From NCBI GenBank assembly GCA_021775835.1, contig JAJFHC010000060.1, forward strand, positions 1 through 20,239: a DNA stretch of 20,239 nt. The letters run 5' to 3'. Source of the DNA: Hyphomicrobiales bacterium (lineage in GTDB: Bacteria > Pseudomonadota > Alphaproteobacteria > Rhizobiales > JAJFHC01). Positions within the stretch are counted from its first letter, which is position 1. Every line of letters begins with the position of its first letter. Below the pieces are notes generated by a model. The model had not been told where the DNA came from, did not search any database, and worked only from the letters and a program-made list of their open reading frames with translations. Positions 7,319-14,402 of this stretch are shown in pieces. A program made the translations under genes and the position numbers.

Positions 7319-8239
7319 ATGCGGATAAACGCTACCAGGCTGGGCCGTATCTTTGGCGCTGAGATGGGACCGGATTGGATGGTTTCTCACGCGGCGTATC
7401 CTGTTCCGTTGATCCTTTCAGACGGACAGTTGCGTCTGTTCCTCGTCACCCGGGACAAGGAGAACCGAGGGGCGGTCGGATTTATCGACCTGGATCCATC
7501 CAATCCGTTGACGGTTACTTCGGTATCTGACGAGCTGTGTCTTGGCCCGGGTGAGCTCGGCGCTTTCGACGATCGTGGAATTTCCATCGGATCGGTGCAT
7601 CGCATCGGGACCGAAGTCTGGATGTACTACCTGGGTTGGAACCTGGCGGTGGACATTCCGTTCCGGAATGCAATCGGTCTTGCCACATCTTCTGACGAGA
7701 CCGGCACAAGTCTGTTCCGTGAGTTTCTTGGGCCAATCGTTGACAGAAGCAGATTCGATCCATTTTCATTAAGCTATCCCTTCGTCATACCCGCTGTCGA
7801 GGGTTCGGGCGAGTGGCGCATGTACTACGGAACCAGCCGCTCTGGCGGCAAGGTGGAAGACATGCACCACGTCATCACTGTGGCGATCAGCAGAGACGGC
7901 ATCGACTGGGAACCAACCGGTCAGGATGTCATCGGTCTCAAAGCCGGTGAGTTTGGTGTTTCACGTCCTTGGATTTCAAGGATTGGCAACGAGACCTTAC
8001 TTTTCTTTTCCATCCGGCGCGCTACGTACACCATTGGCGTTGCGCGCTGGAACGCACAGACCGGCGAATTTGAGCGCATGACGGACGATTTGCTCGGTAG
8101 GTCCGGTGAATTGTGGGAAACGGAAGCAAATTGCTATGCTGCGGTCATCGAGTTCAACGATCAGGTTCTGATGTTCTACAACGGAAATGGTTACGGTCGT
8201 ACAGGGGTCGGCGTGGCGCAGTTGCACCTGGAAGATTGA
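7319..8239 (+). CDS. Glycosidase-like five-bladed beta-propeller protein
   Basis: The protein (306 aa) shows blade-like repeats seen in GH43/GH32/GH130-type propellers: VWMYYLGWNLAV near residue 100, WRMYYGTSRSGGK near 167, a VAISRDGIDWEP turn near 190, SRPWISRIGNETLLFFS near 215 and VLMFYNGNGYGRTGVG near 285. No signal peptide is evident, so a cytoplasmic role is likelier than secretion. Proteins of this type occur in O-antigen and capsule loci without a proven reaction. Acidic residues in several blades (for example SRFDPFS and ETEAN) could be catalytic, but this cannot be decided here. The ATG lies one base after the acyltransferase stop, so translation is almost certainly coupled. A 27-base gap separates its end from the convergent wecE gene. 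Confidence 0.75.
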   Translation: MRINATRLGRIFGAEMGPDWMVSHAAYPVPLILSDGQLRLFLVTRDKENRGAVGFIDLDPSNPLTVTSVSDELCLGPGELGAFDDRGISIGSVHRIGTEVWMYYLGWNLAVDIPFRNAIGLATSSDETGTSLFREFLGPIVDRSRFDPFSLSYPFVIPAVEGSGEWRMYYGTSRSGGKVEDMHHVITVAISRDGIDWEPTGQDVIGLKAGEFGVSRPWISRIGNETLLFFSIRRATYTIGVARWNAQTGEFERMTDDLLGRSGELWETEANCYAAVIEFNDQVLMFYNGNGYGRTGVGVAQLHLED

Positions 8240-8266
8240 GCGCCTGTCTTGTTGTTGTCCGGTGTT

Positions 8267-9598
8267 TTAACTGGATGTCCTGAAATACGCGATAAGTGCG
8301 TCGCACACCTGGTCATGCTGTTCGTCAGTCATGTCATAGAACAGCGGCAGCCGGATTAGACGCGCCGCCTCCTGGCTTGTGAATTTGTCTTCGCCTACAA
8401 ACCGCCCGAATTTTTTGCCGGCCTCGGACGAGTGCAATGGCACATAATGAAACACCGCATCCACTCCGGCCTTGCGCAGGAAAGCGATTACGGATGACCG
8501 TTCCATCTCATCCCTTAATTTTAGATAGAACAGGTGGCCATTGTGGCTGCACCCGTCCGGCGCGTACTGGATCTGGAGTTTTTCAGACGCAATTAGCGGT
8601 CCGAAGGCCTCCTCATATTTTTTGTGAAGTTTCCGTCGCCGCTGGGTTATCTGGGTGAGTGCCTCGATCTGAGCCCAAAGAAAGGCGGCACTGACTTCGT
8701 TCATCAGGTAGCTGCTTCCCCGGTCAACCCAGGTATATTTGTCGACCTTGCCCCGCGCAAAGAGCGAACGATTGGTACCCTTCTGACGAACGACATCAGC
8801 ACGTTCTGTCAGGTCTATTCGGTTCACAGCAGTCAAGCCGCCCTCGCCGCCACTGGTGATGTTCTTTGACTCATGAAAACTGAACACGCCGATATCGCCG
8901 ATACCCCCTAACGGCCGGCCATGATAAGTCGCGCCAATGGCCTGGGCTGCATCTTCAACGACCGCGACCCCATGATGACGCGAAATTTCCAGAATGGTTT
9001 TCATTTCGCAGGCCACACCGCCGTAATGAACCGGTACGATCGCTTTCGTTCTTGGTGTTATGGCCGCCTCAATAAGCTTCTCATCCATGTTCATCGTGTC
9101 TGGCCGGATGTCGACAAAAACAATATTCGCTCCAAAGAGTGAAAAGGCATTCGCCGTTGATACGAATGTGAAACTCGGCATGATGACTTCGTCTCCTGGG
9201 GCAATGCCTAACAACAGAGCTGACATTTCCAGGGAGGCTGTACAAGAAGGCGTTAGGAAGGTCTCTTCGGCGCCGAGCAGTGTGCCGAGAAATCGCTCGC
9301 ATTTGATGCCGTAACGACCACCGCCGCTGAGGACCGCGCCGCCCAAGCAATCACTGGCGAAAGTCAGTTCGGTTCCAACAATTGCGGGTTTGTTGAAGGG
9401 GACATGAACAACATCGTCGGTCCGTACCTCCCGCGGATCCGTGTCGGTTACCTCCTTATCCGGAGCATCACACCCGGACAAGTCGAAGCAGCCTGAAAAA
9501 TGAATGTATGCAATGCATTTGACCCGCGTGTCCCCAGCGTAAGAGGCGTAGTTAAAGTCTTTCTGCCATAGTATCCTGTGCTCGCTATTCAAAAGCAA
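8267..9598 (-). CDS. wecE: dTDP-4-amino-4,6-dideoxygalactose transaminase (WecE/RffA)
   Basis: From residue 66 the protein matches enterobacterial WecE closely: VPFNKPAIVGTEL, LTPSCTASLEMSALLL, PGDEVIMPSFTFVSTANAF, FVDIRPDTMNMDE, VPVHYGGVACEM, VEDAAQ (D216), FHESKN (K245, the PLP lysine), KGTNRS, DKYTWVDRGSSYLMNE and AVFHYVPLHSS. It makes dTDP-Fuc4N from dTDP-4-keto-6-deoxyglucose using PLP and glutamate. All key residues are present. The start is odd. The frame opens at TTG 9598, adding about 65 residues absent from WecE, and no in-frame ATG or GTG lies near the conserved start. ATG codons at 9414 and 9405 are in the next frame and would give M-S-P-F-N-K-P if the C run at 9398-9401 were one base longer. 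TTG 9481 is another possible start. Either a base was lost (or misread), or the extension is real. Confidence 0.88.
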   Translation of the reverse strand: MLLNSEHRILWQKDFNYASYAGDTRVKCIAYIHFSGCFDLSGCDAPDKEVTDTDPREVRTDDVVHVPFNKPAIVGTELTFASDCLGGAVLSGGGRYGIKCERFLGTLLGAEETFLTPSCTASLEMSALLLGIAPGDEVIMPSFTFVSTANAFSLFGANIVFVDIRPDTMNMDEKLIEAAITPRTKAIVPVHYGGVACEMKTILEISRHHGVAVVEDAAQAIGATYHGRPLGGIGDIGVFSFHESKNITSGGEGGLTAVNRIDLTERADVVRQKGTNRSLFARGKVDKYTWVDRGSSYLMNEVSAAFLWAQIEALTQITQRRRKLHKKYEEAFGPLIASEKLQIQYAPDGCSHNGHLFYLKLRDEMERSSVIAFLRKAGVDAVFHYVPLHSSEAGKKFGRFVGEDKFTSQEAARLIRLPLFYDMTDEQHDQVCDALIAYFRTSS

Positions 9599-9665
9599 AT
9601 CCGCATTACAGACTCATGAGATTGTCACCACTTGCATCAACCTCGAGCACGCAAGGTGCCCTTGA

Positions 9666-10496
9666 TCAGGTCATGTGTTGCGATCGTCGATAGGCATAAT
9701 AATCGGCGATTGAGTTGATCTCAGGTGGCGTCACCCCGAACAGTTTCTTCTCTGCCTCGGACAGGCTGTTGACCGCATTACCGTCGAAAGTGAAATTGAT
9801 CTGCCGGCGGATGATCGGGAGGGAGTAAAAATTGTTGACGGCTCTTCGATCTGCCCCAGTTTGATTTCGACCACCCGAATGAAATAGCATGCAATCGAGA
9901 ATAAGAAATGACCCCGCCGAAGCAGTGAGCGGAGTTGCCAGTTTGGCAACCGTTTCGTCAGAGGGGAATCTCTCCATCTTGTGCGACCCGGGCAAGACTT
10001 GCGTAGCACCGTTTTCCGCCGTAAACGCATCCAAGCAATACAAGGCGCTGATCGCCAGCGGCCGGGAGGACACGAAGTGCTGATAGGGCAAGTCTCGATG
10101 GAAGGCCGCTTGTTCGTAACTCTGCCAAGAGGGATTGATGATGCCATTCTGTTGATTGAGAACATACGTACCGCTCTCGTGACCTCCACCAAACAACGCT
10201 TCAGCGACCCGAAGAACATTTGCATTCTGAGCCAGACGCCGAAACGCTTCCTCATAAAATAATGGAGCACGTATTGTATTGTGCTCATGGATCAACTTCA
10301 GGACCTCGCGGCCACCGTGCGACGCACACTGTTTGTCATATGCCCGCACGAACGCGTCCTTGAACGCATTTTGCTCTTCCTGAGAATACCCGCTGTCCAG
10401 AACGGTGAAGCCCACCAGACTCAGTTCTTCGACGGCGCGCGCTGTCTTGTCGCCAGATGGGGTCTTTTCTTTCACGCCGTAGGACTTCAGCGTCAT
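9666..10496 (-). CDS. Phytanoyl-CoA dioxygenase (PhyH)-family Fe(II)/2-oxoglutarate oxygenase
   Basis: The protein (276 aa) has the PhyH-type double-stranded beta-helix. The iron ligands appear as H133 and D135 in AAFHRDLPYQ and H206 in DCMLFHSGGRNQ. ENGATQVLPGSHK at 161-173 is the family's middle signature, and R217/R218 in GADRRAVNNFY is the expected 2-oxoglutarate arginine. These enzymes hydroxylate or otherwise oxidise small molecules. The substrate is unknown; position next to wecE hints at oxidation of a sugar or lipid part of the polysaccharide. ATG 10496 has AAGAGAG about 8 bases upstream. The gene precedes wecE on the same strand, with 67 bases between its stop and the TTG start of wecE. 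Confidence 0.88.
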   Translation of the reverse strand: MTLKSYGVKEKTPSGDKTARAVEELSLVGFTVLDSGYSQEEQNAFKDAFVRAYDKQCASHGGREVLKLIHEHNTIRAPLFYEEAFRRLAQNANVLRVAEALFGGGHESGTYVLNQQNGIINPSWQSYEQAAFHRDLPYQHFVSSRPLAISALYCLDAFTAENGATQVLPGSHKMERFPSDETVAKLATPLTASAGSFLILDCMLFHSGGRNQTGADRRAVNNFYSLPIIRRQINFTFDGNAVNSLSEAEKKLFGVTPPEINSIADYYAYRRSQHMT

Positions 10497-10787
10497 GTGT
10501 CTTACTCTCTTTTTCGCGGATCACCGCTGTCTACGGTCTTGGGACATGATTGGCAAAAATCCGTGTATCGGCAAACTTTGGGCAATGTGATACGGACTTG
10601 CAGCGTAGGAAGTTGCTTATGACTTTAAATGAAATCTTCCGTGTTTTCGCGCTCTTCATTTCACGGTCGAAATATATTTAGGTATTCCAAATAGATCTGC
10701 GTCGACAAATAACGCAAACAGAATTTCGTGTAAAATTATCATAATGAAAAAATCACAACAAATAGAATAATAATAACTTTAAAAAAA
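10497..10787. other. AT-rich intergenic region, no recognised gene
   Basis: This 291-base gap separates the second methyltransferase from the dioxygenase on the minus strand. Bases 10620-10787 are strongly AT-rich, with runs such as 10740-10796. No GC stem followed by a T run was found, so no rho-independent terminator is claimed. A promoter for phyH and wecE could lie here. Confidence 0.45.
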
Positions 10788-11798
10788 TTATTTTAATTGA
10801 TTGTTTATAATATTATTCAACACGTCGTGCACGGATGTATTATTATCTTTTGCGTAGTTGTAAATTTTAAGTTTTGTTTCAATTTTGACACCTTCTAGTT
10901 CGCCAAAAAATCGAGTTCGGATTGACCCTCCTCTGTATCCAACATGAGGAACGTCAATGTTTATCGATGGTAAATGTTTATTTTTTTTAAAACCAATAAT
11001 ATAGAAGCAATTACCAAGTACGTATTTTATAATTATACTTGAGGCTTCAATTGGAAGTTGATCTAACGGAAGAGGTGATTTCCAGAGCGCATTGTTCTTG
11101 ATCACCATCTTGCCGTAATCCGTAGCACGAAGATGTTGGGCGACAGACTCGTCACCAAACACAACCTTGCCACCAATTCTACAAACACGGTTCATTTCTG
11201 ACACGGCGATTCGGACATCGCCAAACAGATTTATTCCGCCAAAATGAAACACGGCATCGAAATAACCTTCCCTATACGGAAGATCCAATGCGCTGGATAT
11301 CGTGTAGACCGAGTTTGCATGCTGCGTTTTCTCACTCGCGTGTTCGATAAACAGAGCGCTCAGATCCTGACCGTGAACCACTCCCGAAGCACCGACAGTT
11401 TCACAACAAATTTCTACTTCCTCACCCAATCCGCAACCGGTTATCAAGACTTTGTCGCCTGCTTTCAATTCAAGGATATCGATACAGGATTTTCGGAACT
11501 CCAGTTCATCCGTTTCAAATGTTGCAAACAGCCAGTCAAGATAGTTGCGATACGTTTCAACAGAGAACTCTGTGTCGTACGATTCCCTGTTTCGTTTGTC
11601 GTACTCAGATCCGATATTTGCCAGAAGATTAGCAAAGTTCCCTTTCTCCCCTTGCAGGTTAATCTGAGATTCGCCACCTGCAATTCGTTCAGTATCTATT
11701 GCGTCAACCAACAATGTTCGAGAATCTGGATAAAGCATTTCAGAGCGGTCCATTTTCAGCCACGATGCATAATTGCGTCCGGCTTCGCTGACAGCCAT
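10788..11798 (-). CDS. SAM-dependent methyltransferase (type 11-like) with C-terminal tail
   Basis: The product (336 aa) contains a class I methyltransferase domain from about residue 105: motif I KVLITGCGLGEEVE at 116-129, acidic D145 in HGQDLSALF, FDAVFHFGGINLF at 180-192 and the EMNRVCRIGGKVVFGDES block at 201-218. Residues 1-100 are a helical leader. The tail from about 290, with TRFFGELEGVK and SVHDVLNNII, resembles tails seen on other alphaproteobacterial methyltransferases of this type, from memory only. The substrate is unknown. GAAG 7 bases before ATG 11798 supports the start; M16 is an alternative. The 3' third is markedly AT-rich compared with rmlA and rmlB, which suggests a separate origin. 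It lies 149 bases downstream of the wecF-like gene. Confidence 0.82.
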   Translation of the reverse strand: MAVSEAGRNYASWLKMDRSEMLYPDSRTLLVDAIDTERIAGGESQINLQGEKGNFANLLANIGSEYDKRNRESYDTEFSVETYRNYLDWLFATFETDELEFRKSCIDILELKAGDKVLITGCGLGEEVEICCETVGASGVVHGQDLSALFIEHASEKTQHANSVYTISSALDLPYREGYFDAVFHFGGINLFGDVRIAVSEMNRVCRIGGKVVFGDESVAQHLRATDYGKMVIKNNALWKSPLPLDQLPIEASSIIIKYVLGNCFYIIGFKKNKHLPSINIDVPHVGYRGGSIRTRFFGELEGVKIETKLKIYNYAKDNNTSVHDVLNNIINNQLK

Positions 11799-11947
11799 GG
11801 ACCGTCTTCACAAAATCATACATTTCCGCACATCCTTCGCTTGCTGAAGCTGGTTCAAACACAACTATAGAAGTTGTCCTATGCAAGCCGTGAATTAACC
11901 CGGTGATGTCTCGCGTCCCCTCACGAGGAATGCAGTCCCTGCAAAGC

Positions 11948-13129
11948 CTAGGCTTCCGAACTCTGTTTTTCCCGTGCATGACTGTTCACCATACCAAAGA
12001 ACTTTCTGGCTCTTTTCTCGACGCGGCTTCCCGACCACATATCCCGCATGATCGCCGCATTCTCCTGCCGTTCAACCGAACTCAGTTGCTCCGTAAACGC
12101 ATCGGAAAGCCCATCGCGAACAAACGGATAAATGTGGGCACCGTCCTTTTTCAGTCCCTGATAGTATGGGTTCTCCGGTCGCAGGAAAACTTTCGCACCT
12201 CTGTAAAGCGCTGCGCAGATGTTTCCCATCGCCTGTCCCCTGACATGGTTCATCACGACAATACCGCAACTTGCTGTGACCGTGTTGTACTCGTCAATGG
12301 GCATCCACTGGCGAAGCAGAACGACACCGTTTATGCCAAAAACGGAAATTGCTTTTTCTGAAATGATCCTTGCGTACTCTTCATCACCATAACTGAGTGG
12401 AAGAACGATTTTTCTCCCCGACAGATCCAGACTCCGCAGATCTTCGAATGCATCAAGATGGTTGTTGGTATCAAAAGCCGAATTTCCCAACAGGACATCT
12501 GATCCACACATATCTGACGGCCCCGGCGCAAATGAGGACTCGATCGAGTAGTATGGGAACCCCGACAGTCTGGCTGGTTGAAAATTCGGTATTAGCTGAT
12601 CAATACCGAGATCATCTTCGTACGCCGAGAAACAGTCTATTCTTTCCGCAACGCTTGTCATCCAGTGGGGGACTGCCGATTTACCATTGATGCCCAGGAT
12701 TTTCGAGATGACGTTGAGATTCTTTAGTTTCGAAAAAACTGTCTGGCGGGACGAAATTGAGAACGCGGCAATTGTCCTGTCTAGAAGAAGCCGGTCCCGA
12801 TAGTACGGCGAATAGCAGTAGTAATCCGCGCCAAAAGCGCACCACACGATTACCTTTTCCGGACTCGCAGAGCAAACCAGTTCGGCTGCGTCCTCCGTCA
12901 TGTAGTGGACAAAAATCGCTTCGCACCATTCGACATCGGCTTGTAGTAGATGCAGATCAGAAAATCTGCCCTCGCGAACAACGTTCGGAACTTTCTCCGA
13001 CAAGCGAAGCACCATTTCGGTACTCTTTTCCGGCACTGCAAAGACGTTGTTTCCCGGGTTTGCAGCCTCACTGACCTCGATCAGCTGCGGCAGAAACTTG
13101 TTGACGGACAAAAGGTGTAAAATGCGCAT
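11948..13129 (-). CDS. WecF-like 4-acetamido-4,6-dideoxygalactosyltransferase (glycosyltransferase family 56-like)
   Basis: The protein (393 aa) follows the layout of WecF/RffT. VIVWCAFGADYYCYSPYYRDRL at 93-114 parallels the enterobacterial FWHIWGADLYEL segment, LLGNSAFDTNNHLDA at 213-227 parallels LVGNSGDRSNEHIAA, VLPLSYGDEEY at 242-252 parallels VVPMGY, and RPENPYYQGLK at 317-327 parallels NRENPFWQDM. Known WecF moves Fuc4NAc from dTDP-Fuc4NAc onto undecaprenyl-linked GlcNAc-ManNAcA to complete enterobacterial common antigen lipid III. Here the acceptor is unknown, and no wecB, wecC or wecG is visible. It shares a locus with rmlA, rmlB and wecE, which make the donor precursor. No strong Shine-Dalgarno precedes ATG 13129. 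It is longer than WecF by about 35 residues. Confidence 0.8.
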   Translation of the reverse strand: MRILHLLSVNKFLPQLIEVSEAANPGNNVFAVPEKSTEMVLRLSEKVPNVVREGRFSDLHLLQADVEWCEAIFVHYMTEDAAELVCSASPEKVIVWCAFGADYYCYSPYYRDRLLLDRTIAAFSISSRQTVFSKLKNLNVISKILGINGKSAVPHWMTSVAERIDCFSAYEDDLGIDQLIPNFQPARLSGFPYYSIESSFAPGPSDMCGSDVLLGNSAFDTNNHLDAFEDLRSLDLSGRKIVLPLSYGDEEYARIISEKAISVFGINGVVLLRQWMPIDEYNTVTASCGIVVMNHVRGQAMGNICAALYRGAKVFLRPENPYYQGLKKDGAHIYPFVRDGLSDAFTEQLSSVERQENAAIMRDMWSGSRVEKRARKFFGMVNSHAREKQSSEA

Positions 13130-13299
13130 TCCGGAATTCGTCTATCATTCAAAAACTTGATACTGGAGAGACCCCTCTCGATGATCCCGGTTGGACCTTA
13201 GTGCATGTTTGGCCAACGGCCCAGTCGCGGCGGTCATAAATTATTGTTTTGGTAAACTCGGGAAATCCCCGTCTCACAATGAGCGTCGCCTCACTACTT

Positions 13300-13405
13300 T
13301 AGACCGGTTCACGTTCATACGGACTCGCATTGATCGGTGCTGCGTCTTGCCGGGTGAACCGATATGGCGCCATCATGCGTTTCCGTATGAACGTGAACCG
13401 GTCTA
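13300..13405. repeat. Perfect 24-bp inverted repeat bounding a 106-bp element
   Basis: Bases 13300-13323 are the exact reverse complement of 13382-13405, with a 58-base spacer that adds partial pairing (CGCAT/ATGCG next to the arms, ATCGGT/ACCGAT inside). Both outer ends are TA. The right end overlaps the rmlA stop codon. No T run follows on either strand, so it is not a standard rho-independent terminator. A small non-autonomous element (MITE-like) fits better. Confidence 0.85.
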
Positions 13406-14308
13406 GGATTTCCGTATCGACCTGGGGGCAGGGCTGCAATCCAACAATTTCCGTAGGTGGTTGCCATAACCGCTTCTCGCAAACATCAGGGCCCTTGCAG
13501 CCAGTGCCGCCCGGTCAATCCACTTGTTCCGGAAGGCAATCTCATCGGGACTGCCGGCCTGCAGCCCCTGCCGTACTTCGAGCGTACGAACAAAGTTACT
13601 CGCGTCCAGCAAGCTGGCGTGAGTGCCGGTATCAAGCCATACGTAACCCCGCCCCAATTGCTCCACTTTCAACTCACCTTCGGACAAATAGGTCTGGAGT
13701 AAGTCCGTAATCTCCAGTTCACCGCGCGTGGATGGCTCAATATTTCGCGCTCGCTCTGGGGCGCTTGCGTCGAGAAAATAGAGCCCCGTGACAGCATAGT
13801 TCGACAACGGGAGGTCCGGTTTTTCTTCTATCGACACCGCACTGCCGTCGTCATCAAACTCAACCACGCCATAACTCTCGGGATTCGAAACATGGTAGAC
13901 AAAGGCCGTGGCTCCCCGGCTGTTCCGACTGGCCTGTGCCAGGAGATTCTGCATACCGTGACCAAAAAAAATGTTGTCCCCCAGAATCAAGACAGAAGGC
14001 GCGCCGGCCAGGAATTCCTCTGCCAAAATATAGGCCTGCGCCAAACCATCGGGTGACGGTTGAATTATGTATGTGAAAGTAACACCCCATGGTGATCCAT
14101 CACCCATAAGTCGCTGGAACTGAGCCTGATCCTCGGGCGTGGTGATGATGGCGATGTCACGGATGCCCGCGAGCATCAGGACCGACAATGGATAATAGAT
14201 CATCGGTTTATCGTAGACCGGCAACAGCTGCTTCGAGACACCCATCGTTATTGGATAAAGCCGGGAACCGGAGCCACCCGCGAGAATAATACCTTTACGC
14301 TGAGTCAT
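13403..14308 (-). CDS. rmlA: Glucose-1-phosphate thymidylyltransferase
   Basis: The enzyme joins dTTP and glucose-1-phosphate to make dTDP-glucose, the first step of the locus's sugar pathway. The protein (301 aa) starts with KGIILAGGSGSRLYPIT (nucleotide loop at 11-17), then SKQLLPVYDKPMIYYPLS at 25-42, ILGDNIFFGHG with metal-binding D111, and the sugar-site block EEKPDLPLSNYAVTGLYFLD. Length is normal. The last ten or so residues (SPAPRSIRKS) look non-native, and the TAG stop lies within the outermost bases of the inverted repeat at 13300-13405, so an insertion may have replaced the original C-terminus. Catalytic parts are unaffected. It is 94 bases downstream of rmlB. Confidence 0.96.
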   Translation of the reverse strand: MTQRKGIILAGGSGSRLYPITMGVSKQLLPVYDKPMIYYPLSVLMLAGIRDIAIITTPEDQAQFQRLMGDGSPWGVTFTYIIQPSPDGLAQAYILAEEFLAGAPSVLILGDNIFFGHGMQNLLAQASRNSRGATAFVYHVSNPESYGVVEFDDDGSAVSIEEKPDLPLSNYAVTGLYFLDASAPERARNIEPSTRGELEITDLLQTYLSEGELKVEQLGRGYVWLDTGTHASLLDASNFVRTLEVRQGLQAGSPDEIAFRNKWIDRAALAARALMFARSGYGNHLRKLLDCSPAPRSIRKS

Positions 14309-14402
14309 GCCAGTTTCTGTCCGGTTTCAGTAGGACATATCTCAGGTTTCTTGCGGCGTCCAGGACGTCCTGTACCAATTATTTCTACCGGTGGCCTGTG
14401 GT

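Noticed and set aside
11244..11870. 208-codon plus-strand ORF opposite the second methyltransferase
   Set aside because: The minus strand carries clear methyltransferase motifs; the plus frame resembles nothing known.
13300..13405. Inverted repeat as a rho-independent terminator
   Set aside because: The loop is 58 bases long and no T run follows the hairpin on either strand; a mobile or structural repeat fits better.
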